Counted from the stretch's first letter, positions 1 to 7,796 are shown. The stretch is DNA of 32,006 bases from Kluyvera cryocrescens NBRC 102467 (GCF_001571285.1 NZ_BCTM01000044.1:1-32006), one strand, 5' to 3'. Numbers and translations are program-made. The notes: a model not told the origin generated them from the sequence alone.

Positions 1-46
1 GTTATACGCCAGCCCCGCAATCTGGTGCAGCCTCGGCAGATAAGGT

Positions 47-52
47 TATAAT
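47..52 (+). promoter_or_regulatory. Possible -10 element upstream of yaiL
   Basis: A perfect TATAAT lies 34 bases before the yaiL start codon. I see no convincing -35 hexamer at 16-18 bases upstream, so this is a weak call. Confidence 0.3.
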
Positions 53-86
53 CCTCGATATTCTTTTATTGGATTTAGACACGAAC

Positions 87-626
87 ATGACAAAACTAAC
101 ATTACAAGAGCAGATGCTTAAGGCTGGCCTCGTCTCCAGTAAAAAAATGGCGAAGGTACAAAAAACCGCCAAAAAATCGCGTGTTCAGGCCCGCGAGGCC
201 AGAGAGGCGGTAGAAGAAAATAAGAAGGCGCAGATCGAGCGCGATAAATTGTTAAGCGAGCAGCAAAAACAAGCGGCCTTATCAAAAGAGTATAAAGCGC
301 AGATAAAGCAGCTGATCGAGATGAACAAAGTCGTTATTTCAAAAGGCGATATTGGGTTTAACTTCACCGATAATAATGTCATCAAAAAAATCTACGTGGA
401 TAAAACCGTTCAGGCGCAATTGATTAGCGGCCGTCTGACCATCGCGCGTTTAACTGCCGAACCTCTCGCTGACAGCGAATATGCCATTATCCCAACGGTT
501 GTCGCCGATAAAATTATCCAGCGGGACGCCAGCTACATTGTGCTAAGCAATGAGATCAGCAAGGAAACGCTGGACGAAGAGGATCCGTATGCGGCTTTCG
601 TCGTACCCGACGATTTGATGTGGTGA
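87..626 (+). CDS. yaiL: YaiL, DUF2058 family protein
   Basis: A 179-residue protein that I recognise as YaiL, a DUF2058 protein of unknown function that is common in gamma-proteobacteria. It opens MTKLTLQEQMLKAGLVSSKK and ends in the acidic DDPYAAF/PDDLMW-type tail usual for the family. Residues about 20-85 are rich in Lys, Glu, Gln and Ala and look like a long charged coiled coil. The rest is a compact domain containing GDIGFNFTD. I chose the ATG at 87; a TTG at 69 in the same frame would add six residues but lacks homology support. In E. coli yaiL lies elsewhere on the chromosome, not near alaC, so its place here marks a different gene order or a second copy. The family assignment is secure; the cellular role is not known. 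Confidence 0.9.
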   Translation: MTKLTLQEQMLKAGLVSSKKMAKVQKTAKKSRVQAREAREAVEENKKAQIERDKLLSEQQKQAALSKEYKAQIKQLIEMNKVVISKGDIGFNFTDNNVIKKIYVDKTVQAQLISGRLTIARLTAEPLADSEYAIIPTVVADKIIQRDASYIVLSNEISKETLDEEDPYAAFVVPDDLMW

Positions 627-677
627 TTCTTTTATTCTGATATCCCCTCCACGATGGCCCGAGCAGTACGCTGCTGT

Positions 678-1310
678 TTAGCGGGCCTCAGCTCGATACA
701 CCGGAATCAGTCGGGTGGTATTGGTCAGATTATCAAACACCACCGTTTCCGCCGTGGCGATGATCATTCCCGATTTCCTCAACCGCTGAACATCGGCGGC
801 CATGCGCTGGATCCCAAACCAGAATAATCCATCCAGCGCGGTGACATGCAGGCCGCTTTCCAGCGCCAGCTTCAGACGTTCGCGCGGAGCCTTAACCTCT
901 TTAGCAATTTTTTGAAATGGGGCGGCACTCAATCCCTGGGGATCTCTGCGCTGAATTCGGGTGGCAAGACTGTATTGAAAAGCGTCGGGAATCGCGCTCA
1001 AGTCTGACTTCAGACTGTAAACGCAGCCAAAACGTTTACCGTTGAAAATAACATTTTTTTGGTTAAGACGAAGCTCATCACGCATCCCCGCAATAAGCTG
1101 CGGCGCGCGGGTCAGCATCAGGCGAAAAGGCAGCTCAAAGCTAGTGACATAATCGACATTGAGTAAGGCTATTCGCAGGCGCTCTTCCGCCCCGGCCTGG
1201 GACTGACGGCACTCGTCCAACACTTCACGCCACTGTCTGGCCAGACGCTCCGGCTGCGTGGCTTCCGTAAAACTGTACTTCTCAATCTGATAGTCAATTT
1301 TTTCCGCCAC
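678..1310 (-). CDS. Hypothetical protein, possible C-terminal winged-helix (HTH_55-like)
   Basis: A 210-residue protein that I do not recognise as a named family. It starts with GTG; the sequence AAAGGA lies eight bases upstream of this codon and supports the start. The C-terminal 60 residues (LTALDGLFWFGIQRMAADVQ, then LRKSG, then a strand-rich end with TRLIPVYR) resemble the winged-helix layout of HTH_55-type domains found in phage and accessory proteins. In those the order is a 'T-x-x-x-A-L' helix, a recognition helix 'R-x-A-x-x-x-x-x-L-R-x-x-G', and a beta wing. The N-terminal 140 residues have no motif I can name. It is convergent with yaiL, 51 bases away. DNA binding is an inference from pattern only. 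Confidence 0.6.
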   Translation of the reverse strand: MAEKIDYQIEKYSFTEATQPERLARQWREVLDECRQSQAGAEERLRIALLNVDYVTSFELPFRLMLTRAPQLIAGMRDELRLNQKNVIFNGKRFGCVYSLKSDLSAIPDAFQYSLATRIQRRDPQGLSAAPFQKIAKEVKAPRERLKLALESGLHVTALDGLFWFGIQRMAADVQRLRKSGMIIATAETVVFDNLTNTTRLIPVYRAEAR

Positions 1311-1447
1311 CCTGTGCGTCCTTTTATCATTATTTAGCGACCGCTGTTCACTTTACCAGCACGCAGGAATAACAGAAAGTCAGCAGATATCACAAATCGA
1401 TGTCTTCATGCCGCCCAATGCGCCTCTTGTGGCGGGAGTCACGACAT

Positions 1448-1475
1448 AAAAAAGCCCCGCCTGTTTCTGCGGGGC
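1448..1475 (-). terminator. Rho-independent terminator after the 110-aa hypothetical gene
   Basis: On the minus strand, GCCCCGC pairs with GCGGGGC across an 8-base loop and is followed by six T. It lies 36 bases past the stop of the gene at 1512-1844. Confidence 0.85.
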
Positions 1476-1511
1476 AAATCGAACCTGGGGTCATCGCTAT
1501 ATCATCAACAT

Positions 1512-1844
1512 TCAGCGCAGGCCTAATACCTCGCGATTGCGTTGCGCGATGTAGTCTTCAATGGTCGCCAGGCCATTTATTCGCCCAAACGCCGCCAACA
1601 GTAATAACATGGCGGAGCGCTGCATGATGATTTTATCAGCCGGATCCGTCAGCGTTTGAGCGACACGCCAGGAACCCATCGCCTGAACGCACAGCATCTT
1701 TACCGAATCAGGATAATAATTTGCTTCGACCTCCGTTAGTAATGCCTGAAAGACGGCGTGACGCCGGTTTTCATCTCCACCATCAAAAATCACGTTCATG
1801 ATGGCATCCGTCATGGCTCGCAACTCATCGGCATAAGGTTTCAT
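1512..1844 (-). CDS. Hypothetical protein, 110 aa
   Basis: A 110-residue, mostly helical, acidic protein with no signal peptide or transmembrane segment. I do not recognise its family. The ATG at 1844 is preceded by GAGG at a good distance; a GTG seven codons further up is possible but less well placed. It sits 78 bases behind the autotransporter on the same strand and ends at a clear terminator. It could therefore be the last gene of the same transcript, although a strong hairpin lies between the two. The sequence ADKIIMQRSAMLLLLAAFGR suggests an amphipathic helix. No function can be assigned. Confidence 0.65.
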   Translation of the reverse strand: MKPYADELRAMTDAIMNVIFDGGDENRRHAVFQALLTEVEANYYPDSVKMLCVQAMGSWRVAQTLTDPADKIIMQRSAMLLLLAAFGRINGLATIEDYIAQRNREVLGLR

Positions 1845-1882
1845 CGCGTCCTCGCTCGCCAGCACACTGAGATCATCGTTAA

Positions 1883-1914
1883 CACCTGCGGCCGCGTCTC
1901 CACCGCCGCAGGTG
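1883..1914 (-). terminator. Strong hairpin between autotransporter and the next gene
   Basis: Perfect 10-bp arms CACCTGCGGC and GCCGCAGGTG enclose 12 bases, eight bases beyond the autotransporter stop. On the minus strand it is followed by TTAACG rather than a real T-run, so it may attenuate transcription or protect the 3' end rather than terminate fully. Confidence 0.45.
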
Positions 1915-1922
1915 CCAGCCCA

Positions 1923-4550
1923 TCAGAAAGCGTATTTAATGCCTAACATGCCCTGCGTATCGCTGTAGCCTTTATCCCCCACCTGCTGAGCAACGTTGCC
2001 CCAAAGATGCAGATTTTTCCCCAGTTGACCTTCAACCCCCGCTTTCAGCTCGCCAATATTGCGCGTGCCGGCCTGGTAATTAGAGATCCCGTTCATCGTC
2101 ACGCCGGAGGACTGCGTGTTGTAGATCCAGTTGGCTTCAACAAAGGGCTGGAACTCGCGTTCTTTCCCATCATCAATGGCGCTATGTCCTTTAATGAAGG
2201 CTTTGACCCCTAGCCGCGTTTGCAGATTACCGTCATTCTGACTCTTCACCCGCGTGCCGTTGGCTTCGGTGAGTGAATCGGCCTGCACGTCCATCCAGGT
2301 CAGCTGCGCTTTGGGTTGGATCCAGTAAGCTGAACGCCCATCGTCACGCTGTGCCATCAGGAAGCTATATCCCCCTTCAACGGAAGCAGTAATCCCGTCA
2401 GAGTCATATTTTTCCGTCGCCAGTTTGTCGCCGTAGACTTTGTTATTAAACCAGTTGTAGAGAACCCAGCTATCCAGATAGGTACCCGTTTTCTCTGCAT
2501 CGTTAGCGTACCAGGTGCCGTAAACCCCGGCGCTATAGCCGGTAACCTGCCCGCGAGAGTGGTAGCGCGTCACATCAGAGCGGGTATTACTCTGGCTATT
2601 GCCATAGCCGGCCATCAGCCCCAGATGCCAGCGATCCAGGCCGTTGGTGCTCCATTGCGCGATATCACCGCCAAGCTGCAGGACATAACGGTTACTTTGG
2701 GTACTTAACTGCCCGCTGGAATCTTTAAAGCGCGTATGACCCCCAACGTGACGCATCCACATGCTGGTGACCTTCTGTTCACCGGTCAGCAGATCGGTAT
2801 ACTGCGTATCGCCTAAACGATCGTGCAAACGGGTGTTAAACATCGTATTGGCGGCCGCTTGGTTCGCGAGATAAGAGCCGCTTTCCGGACGAATTGTCGG
2901 CTGCTCCGGCACCGGGTCCACCGTCGTCGATGCCGCATTCATCAGATACCAGTTACTGGTTTGCGCCCCTTCCCCTCGACGCAGGTCATATTCATAGCTC
3001 CCGGCAACGATCCTTCCGGCTTTCACGAAATTACCGTCAGAGGTGCCGTCAACGTGAATAACTTCAATCCCATTAACCGTTTTATCGCCGCTTCCTCCCA
3101 CATTATTGACGGCGACATTGGTTGTTCCGGAGGTATTCCCCTGAACTATCAGCTTATCGGTTAACGAATTATCGTTGCCAAGTACGGTATTAAGCATTAG
3201 CGTGCCGCCATTACCGTCGTAGTTACCGTTTACGGTCAGTGTTTTCGGCGTCAATGGAGAACCATTTTCAGGGCTTTGGTACGATAACGTAGCGTTATTT
3301 AGCGTCAGGTTGGTGAGCGTTGAATCCTTGGTCATCGTCCACAGGCTACTTCTGCCATCAATGTTCAGATTTACAGTGGATGCAGCATCAACGCTGGAAG
3401 ATCCGACAAAGTGGGACGTATTGGACATATTTAATGCAATCGTGCCACCATTAATAGCATTAATATTTCCTTCAATATCAAATACACCGGCGCTATCAGA
3501 CAAAGCCGTTTTGTCAATATCAAGCCTATCCGTTCGCAGGTGACTGTCTGATATTTCAGGAACAGCAAGGTACTGACTGGCAATAATGGATCCTATGCCG
3601 TTAGCCTGGATAACATCAGCACTATTCGCGGCTCTTAGTTTTGCACCACCGGCCAGATACACGCTTCCAGGACGAACGTTATCGGTATAGGTACCCTGCT
3701 GTTCAGTTGCAGCGTAAATCGCCAGAGCACTATCACCGGTCGTAGAAATATCGGCGCCGTCACCGAGCTGGATGAGTCCCCCTTTGTTCGCATAAACAGC
3801 ATGGCCCGTTTTACTGGCCGTTGATATTTCTGAATTAGCGCCGATAAATACGTAGGAATTACCGAGGGTATTATTATTTTTCCCCGAGATAATATCCATG
3901 CCTCCAAGCCCATTGGTGTCTTTGTTCCGGTTTCCGGCGTAGACAGCATAACCTTTACTATCAGAAGCATTGGACGCGCTCCCTGTACCGGTGACCCGAA
4001 TCACGCTACTTCCCGCCAACACAATTATACTGTTCGCTCCAGCATTCTGGAAATTGTTGGCCCGAACGCCTACGCCATCCTTAACGGAGATATTCGTAGA
4101 TTCGCTTACATAAACCAGCGAGTCATAATTATTGTTAAAATCAGACGCGACGTTTATTCCGTCTGCCGAGGAACCCGTTGCTTCAATCGTTAAATTTTTG
4201 GCTTTAAAGTATACCGCTTCGCTATTGCCCCTAATTGCATCAGCTGCTGAACCAGTGGTCTTAATCGTAATATCATTTAATACAGGACTATTCATCCCAT
4301 TGGTATGAAGATAAACACCAAAACCCGCCAGAGTTGATGTTCCTCCACTTGCCGAAGTCGTGACATTTACCTGATCGTAACTGCTTAATGGGACACCATT
4401 GTAATAGTAAAGAACATTATTATAGTCCAGCGTCCCGTCAGCATAAGCAGGTGGAACAGAAGTTCCCACGACAATCAGCGCGACAACAATGCTGAGTGTT
4501 GTTCTTTTAAAAACTGCGCTGCTATCTATACATTCATTTTTACCTTTCAT
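1923..4550 (-). CDS. Autotransporter (type Va) with pertactin-like passenger
   Basis: An 875-residue classical autotransporter. Residues 1-37 form a Sec signal peptide: a basic FKR, a hydrophobic stretch LSIVVALIVVG, and cleavage after AYA. Residues 38 to about 570 are a Gly/Asn/Ser/Thr-rich passenger with repeated short strand-turn units typical of a beta-helix. Its last part (about 440-560) resembles the pertactin-type autochaperone region. A Pro-rich linker (VDPVPEQP) precedes the translocator helix. The barrel begins near residue 597 (MWMRHVGGHTRF) and ends in GIKYAF, with the terminal aromatic residue needed for BAM recognition. I chose the ATG at 4550 because GAGGTGG lies five bases upstream; an ATG four codons earlier is badly spaced. 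The LuxR-type gene upstream on the same strand is a likely regulator. I see no protease triad; an adhesin role is an inference. Confidence 0.92.
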   Translation of the reverse strand: MKGKNECIDSSAVFKRTTLSIVVALIVVGTSVPPAYADGTLDYNNVLYYYNGVPLSSYDQVNVTTSASGGTSTLAGFGVYLHTNGMNSPVLNDITIKTTGSAADAIRGNSEAVYFKAKNLTIEATGSSADGINVASDFNNNYDSLVYVSESTNISVKDGVGVRANNFQNAGANSIIVLAGSSVIRVTGTGSASNASDSKGYAVYAGNRNKDTNGLGGMDIISGKNNNTLGNSYVFIGANSEISTASKTGHAVYANKGGLIQLGDGADISTTGDSALAIYAATEQQGTYTDNVRPGSVYLAGGAKLRAANSADVIQANGIGSIIASQYLAVPEISDSHLRTDRLDIDKTALSDSAGVFDIEGNINAINGGTIALNMSNTSHFVGSSSVDAASTVNLNIDGRSSLWTMTKDSTLTNLTLNNATLSYQSPENGSPLTPKTLTVNGNYDGNGGTLMLNTVLGNDNSLTDKLIVQGNTSGTTNVAVNNVGGSGDKTVNGIEVIHVDGTSDGNFVKAGRIVAGSYEYDLRRGEGAQTSNWYLMNAASTTVDPVPEQPTIRPESGSYLANQAAANTMFNTRLHDRLGDTQYTDLLTGEQKVTSMWMRHVGGHTRFKDSSGQLSTQSNRYVLQLGGDIAQWSTNGLDRWHLGLMAGYGNSQSNTRSDVTRYHSRGQVTGYSAGVYGTWYANDAEKTGTYLDSWVLYNWFNNKVYGDKLATEKYDSDGITASVEGGYSFLMAQRDDGRSAYWIQPKAQLTWMDVQADSLTEANGTRVKSQNDGNLQTRLGVKAFIKGHSAIDDGKEREFQPFVEANWIYNTQSSGVTMNGISNYQAGTRNIGELKAGVEGQLGKNLHLWGNVAQQVGDKGYSDTQGMLGIKYAF

Positions 4551-4760
4551 TTTCCACCTCATCCTTAAAGATCATAACGAAAATCTTAACTATTCAGGAA
4601 ACAAAAATTAGATGTAACTTAGAGTCAATTAATAAAGCATCGGACACTGAAACCCCTCTAATCCATTGCCATACAGTTAAAAGACATCTGAATATGATTT
4701 AAGGGTGTGCAATGCCATGTGGCATCCTAATAATGTTATAAATTGAAATTTTATAGATAA

Positions 4761-5390
4761 TTAAATGGCATGTGAAAATCGAAACAGCGTATTAATATCA
4801 GCGCCCATTTTCTTTTCCGCCCGGCGTTTCGCGGAATATATTCTCCGGATATTTACGGATAACGAGTCTGCCAGTTGCTCACAGTTCTCTCCGGCAATCA
4901 GCGCGCGCAAGACATCGAACTCCAGCGTAGACAGCGCCTCCCCCTTAAAGAAGGCATCGCGTTGATAAATAGCTCGCTTGCTGAGCTTATCTCTGGATAT
5001 CGCCACTTTATCGTTGGGATAAATGACCAGAAAGATCGCTTTATCATGTTTAAACCAATAGTTTGCCAATGGTCTAAGGTACTTATCACAAACGATAACG
5101 ATTTTAAGTTTTGTTTCCGTTAAATAGTCTATCCAGCGTTTTTCCATAAAGTGTCGAAGATAGCTTATTGAGAAATCTACAAATATACAGCCAAGATAAA
5201 GATTGTTATAAGTTTGTTTAAGAATACCTTCCATCACGCCCAATGAAAAATAATCCCCACTGCCCGGCCAGGTACAAAAGCAGTAATCATGACAAAATGA
5301 TACGCGTAATGAAGCGTTTGGTTTTATTTCACAGTTTGAAGGGCAGCTCATACAGTTGATTCTTCCGCAATCAATATTTCGTGACATCAT
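4761..5390 (-). CDS. LuxR-type transcriptional regulator with cysteine-rich N terminus
   Basis: A 209-residue protein. Residues 153-209 are a LuxR/GerE-type helix-turn-helix (LSTLEFDVLRALIAGENCEQ, then LADSLSVNIRRIYSAKRRAE, then KKMGADINTL). The middle (about 60-140) looks like a degenerate receiver-like or CsgD-type sensory fold with strands such as KLKIVIVCDKYL. The N terminus is unusual: seven cysteines fall within the first 39 residues (positions 8, 13, 16, 20, 33, 37 and 39), including a C-x4-C-x2-C-x3-C run, which suggests a metal or Fe-S site. I chose the ATG at 5390 because GGGAGGGG lies just upstream; an in-frame ATG 11 codons earlier has no such site. It lies 210 bases upstream of the autotransporter on the same strand, so control of that gene is likely but not shown. 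Confidence 0.8.
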   Translation of the reverse strand: MMSRNIDCGRINCMSCPSNCEIKPNASLRVSFCHDYCFCTWPGSGDYFSLGVMEGILKQTYNNLYLGCIFVDFSISYLRHFMEKRWIDYLTETKLKIVIVCDKYLRPLANYWFKHDKAIFLVIYPNDKVAISRDKLSKRAIYQRDAFFKGEALSTLEFDVLRALIAGENCEQLADSLSVNIRRIYSAKRRAEKKMGADINTLFRFSHAI

Positions 5391-5884
5391 TGTCCCCTCC
5401 CTTTTGCAATTTAATAATTTCATTCGGGTATAATATTGTCAATCTCAATTTATAAAGGAAAAGTACGCGCAACGTGAATAAAACAATATTCTTAGATATC
5501 AATTCACGAACACTTTTTAATCACGAGGAAAGACAAGGAAAAAGAGGGGAAGTAATTCTTCCGGCGTAATAATCCAGGAATACTGCAAATGTAAATCAGA
5601 TAATTACAATAAAAACATCAGCTAATAGATTAATTACAAAAGTGATAATAAATGTCAGGATGATCACTCACAGAAAGTTCTTGTTGCGCAAAAAGGCGTG
5701 TTACCGTTTTTTCCCGTCGAAAAAAAAGCGCTTGATATAATTGTATGATTATTAATGCACGGAATGCAAAAAGCATCGTGGAAAATGAACCGATTTGATT
5801 CTTCACTTGCTGTTCAGGTTCTGGCAACCTGACGCCGGGCGTTAATCCTGCAAGTAAGATTCATTAAGTGAGAAGGCCAATCCG
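5391..5884. other. AT-rich intergenic region between divergent luxR-type gene and orf477
   Basis: A stretch of 494 bases, clearly more AT-rich than the flanking backbone genes. It must hold the promoters of the regulator (leftward) and of orf477 (rightward). I find no tRNA, no terminator and no convincing small gene. The orf477 ribosome binding site GAGAAGG lies at its right edge. Confidence 0.6.
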
Positions 5885-6361
5885 ATGAAACAAATAACCA
5901 TGAGTGATATGCAGCAGCAGAGCACAGCGGCTTCCCAGTCGCCACGGCTCCGCGCGCACCGTAATTTCCATCCAGAATTAAGCGATGCGGTTCAACGCCT
6001 GGCCATCGCCATGGAACCTGGCACCTATGTCCGCCCACATCGTCATCCGCACACGTTCGAGCTATTACTGCCGCTAAGCGGGCGTTTTGTGGTACTGAAT
6101 TTTGACGATCGAGGAACGGTCATCGATCGAGCGGTGCTAGGAGAGACCTGCACCGTGCTGGAGATGGCCGCCGGAACCTGGCATGCCGTGCTGTCGCTGG
6201 ATAGCGGTGGCGTTATTTTTGAGGTGAAGCACGGTGGCTATCAGCCTGTGGCAGCCGATGACTACGCAAGCTGGGCACCGGAAGAAGGCGCTACGGGGAC
6301 TGCCGAGCTGATGGCGTGGTACGCACAGGCTAAGATCGGAGACGGCGGCTTTACTCTTTAA
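5885..6361 (+). CDS. orf477: Cupin-fold protein, WbuC-like (orf477 of CTX-M elements)
   Basis: A 158-residue cupin. The first cupin motif is visible as RPHRHPHTFELLLPLSGRF near residue 50, giving two His and a Glu as metal ligands. The second part contains GTWHAVLSLDSGGVIFEVKHG near residue 100, with the further His. The family is annotated as WbuC-type cupin metalloproteins; the reaction is not known. The coding length is exactly 477 bases and the gene lies tail-to-tail with a CTX-M-type beta-lactamase, 46 bases apart. This is the same arrangement as orf477 downstream of blaCTX-M-1-group genes on mobile elements. Here the gene is complete and has its own ribosome binding site (GAGAAGG). There is no evidence that it takes part in resistance. 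Confidence 0.9.
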   Translation: MKQITMSDMQQQSTAASQSPRLRAHRNFHPELSDAVQRLAIAMEPGTYVRPHRHPHTFELLLPLSGRFVVLNFDDRGTVIDRAVLGETCTVLEMAAGTWHAVLSLDSGGVIFEVKHGGYQPVAADDYASWAPEEGATGTAELMAWYAQAKIGDGGFTL

Positions 6362-6376
6362 GCCACGATAGTGAAA

Positions 6377-6400
6377 ACGGAATGGGCTTCCCCATTCCGT
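6377..6400. terminator. Hairpin between convergent orf477 and beta-lactamase genes
   Basis: Perfect 10-bp arms ACGGAATGGG and CCCATTCCGT enclose the tetraloop CTTC, midway between the two stop codons. T-runs are poor on both sides, so it may be a weak bidirectional terminator. Confidence 0.6.
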
Positions 6401-6407
6401 AGTAGCA

Positions 6408-7283
6408 CTATAATCCCTCAGTGACGATTTTCGCCGCCGAGGCTAATACATCACGACGGCTTTCCGCCTCAGGCTGAGGCTGCGTGAAGTAGGTAACCAA
6501 AACCAATGGTGCACGATCTTTCGGCCAAATCACCGCAATGTCGTTGGTGGTGCCGTAATCACCGCTGCCGGTTTTATCACCCACCACCCACGAAGCCGGT
6601 AGTCCAGCCTGAATACTGGCCGTTCCAGTCGTATTCCCTTTCATCCAGGTCACCAACTGCGCCCTTTGAGCGTCACCAAGCGCTTTTCCCAGCGTCAGGT
6701 TGCGCAGCGTTTGTGCCATAGCCCGTGGTGATGTGGTATCGCGTGGATCGCCGGGAATTGCAGTGTTCAGCGTCGGTTCCGTGCGATCGAGACGAAACGT
6801 CTCATCCCCAATCTTACGGGCAAACGCGGTAACCCCCTGCGGGCCACCCAGTTGAGCGATAAGCTTATTCATCGCCACGTTATCGCTGTACTGCAAGGCC
6901 GCGGCGCTGAGCTCAGACAACGACATCGACCCACCGACATGTTTTTCCGCAATCGGGTTATAGTTAGTCAGGTCACCCTTTTTGATCTCAATGCGCTGAT
7001 TTAAAAGATCGTGCTGACTTTCACTTTGCTTTAGCACCGCGGCAGCGGCCATCACTTTGCTGGTACTACACATCGCGAAACGCTCATCGCCACGATAGAG
7101 AATTTGCGAACCATCCGCAGTATCTATCAACGCGACCCCAAGCCGTCCCCCTGAACGCTGCTCTAAAGCCGCAAGTTTCTGCTCTACGCTTAGCGTTTGT
7201 GCCTGTAGCGATACGCTGCCTGCCAGCAGCGGAAAAACCGTCGCGGCCAACAGCGCAAACTGGCGTAATGATTTTTTAACCAT
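6408..7283 (-). CDS. bla: Class A beta-lactamase, CTX-M-1/KLUC group
   Basis: A 291-residue class A beta-lactamase, the exact length of CTX-M enzymes. It hydrolyses penicillins and cephalosporins in the periplasm. Residues 1-28 are a signal peptide ([12 protein letters not shown] start, cleavage after LQA). The catalytic set is intact: Ser73-Thr-Ser-Lys76 (Ambler S70/K73), Ser133-Asp-Asn (130-132), Glu169-Pro-Thr-Leu-Asn (166 region), and Lys237-Thr-Gly-Ser (234-237). Ambler position 240 is Asp, the ancestral state, not Gly as in CTX-M-15. The N terminus and ribosome-binding leader (CTTCCAGAATAAGG) match CTX-M-1-type genes and Kluyvera KLUC more closely than the CTX-M-2 or CTX-M-9 groups, although many scattered residues differ. 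The frame stays open 31 codons upstream, but homology and the AAGGGA site fix the start at 7283. No ISEcp1 or other mobile element is adjacent. Confidence 0.95.
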   Translation of the reverse strand: MVKKSLRQFALLAATVFPLLAGSVSLQAQTLSVEQKLAALEQRSGGRLGVALIDTADGSQILYRGDERFAMCSTSKVMAAAAVLKQSESQHDLLNQRIEIKKGDLTNYNPIAEKHVGGSMSLSELSAAALQYSDNVAMNKLIAQLGGPQGVTAFARKIGDETFRLDRTEPTLNTAIPGDPRDTTSPRAMAQTLRNLTLGKALGDAQRAQLVTWMKGNTTGTASIQAGLPASWVVGDKTGSGDYGTTNDIAVIWPKDRAPLVLVTYFTQPQPEAESRRDVLASAAKIVTEGL

Positions 7284-7325
7284 GAAATCCCTTATTCTGG
7301 AAGAGGCGAAATGAGAACCGTATGA

Positions 7326-7354
7326 ATAATAAATCTTTTGCCTAAAGCTCGCCA
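7326..7354 (-). promoter_or_regulatory. Possible native promoter of the beta-lactamase
   Basis: On the minus strand, TATTAT (7326-7331) is preceded after 17 bases by TGGCGA (7349-7354), a poor -35. The -10 lies 42 bases before the start codon. A weak promoter would fit low chromosomal expression of this gene. Confidence 0.4.
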
Positions 7355-7486
7355 CAGGCCCCCTTTTTCCAGACAATTCAGCGTAGAAATTGGCGTCGCC
7401 AGAATGAAATTTATTACCGGATGAAATTAATGTGTCGCCGAATCACGACACTCGTAAGTAACTAAAAATTAATAAAAAAATCCCTC

Positions 7487-7515
7487 TTGTTTCACCCCAT
7501 ATTTAGGCGTACATT
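7487..7515 (+). promoter_or_regulatory. Candidate promoter of the ypdK transcript
   Basis: TTGTTT (7487-7492) and TACATT (7510-7515) are separated by 17 bases. This would start a transcript near 7522 with a leader of about 140 bases before ypdK. Confidence 0.5.
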
Positions 7516-7554
7516 AGCGCCATCTGGAGCACGAAAGCACAGAATTCTGAGGTG

Positions 7555-7626
7555 ATGCCACCCGTAAAAATAGAGACGTTTGGTTTTCTATCGGTTGATA
7601 TCAGCTCGCAGTACTACCGTTCATAA
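7555..7626 (+). CDS. Possible 23-aa upstream ORF before ypdK
   Basis: A small frame begins MPPVKIETFGFLSV and ends in QYYRS, 34 bases before ypdK on the same strand and inside its predicted leader. GAGG stands only two bases before the ATG, which is tight for a ribosome binding site. I recognise no homologue. It could be a leader peptide or chance. Confidence 0.25.
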   Translation: MPPVKIETFGFLSVDISSQYYRS

Positions 7627-7660
7627 GTGCGTAGAAACAAGATACGCGGAGAGATGAGAC

Positions 7661-7732
7661 GTGAAATATTTCTTTATGGGCTTTTCCTTTATGGTCATCG
7701 TTTTTGCCGGTACTTTTGCCCTGATGATCTAG
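7661..7732 (+). CDS. ypdK: YpdK, 23-aa single-span membrane protein
   Basis: A 23-residue protein starting MKYFFMGFSF and ending TFALMI, differing from E. coli YpdK at only about two positions as I remember it. Almost every residue is hydrophobic, so it is a single inner-membrane span. The start codon is GTG, preceded by GGAGA at eight bases. In E. coli ypdK is also next to alaC, so it marks the left edge of the conserved gene order in this window. The function of YpdK is unknown. It is followed by the hairpin at 7747-7776, which may also end its transcript. Confidence 0.85.
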   Translation: MKYFFMGFSFMVIVFAGTFALMI

Positions 7733-7746
7733 TAAATAAAATGCAT

Positions 7747-7776
7747 AAAAAAACAGGAGCCATTTGGCTCCTGTTT
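7747..7776 (-). terminator. Terminator of alaC
   Basis: The arms AAACAGGAGCC and GGCTCCTGTTT (11 bp) enclose a 4-base loop. Read on the minus strand the hairpin is followed by a run of T, 20 bases past the alaC stop. It may also act on ypdK from the other side. Confidence 0.85.
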
Positions 7777-7796
7777 GCATTTACGCGACACAGAAA

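Noticed and set aside
5630..5827. A 65-residue frame on the minus strand in the AT-rich gap
   Set aside because: No ribosome binding site, no recognisable motif, and it lies in a region that needs to hold promoters. Judged to be chance.
7284..7376. N-terminal extension of the beta-lactamase by 31 codons
   Set aside because: The CTX-M-type signal peptide starts at MVKKSLRQ with a good ribosome binding site; the extension would bury the signal peptide and overlaps the promoter.
5391..7660. ISEcp1 or another insertion sequence next to bla
   Set aside because: I looked for a transposase gene and terminal inverted repeats around bla and orf477 and found none.
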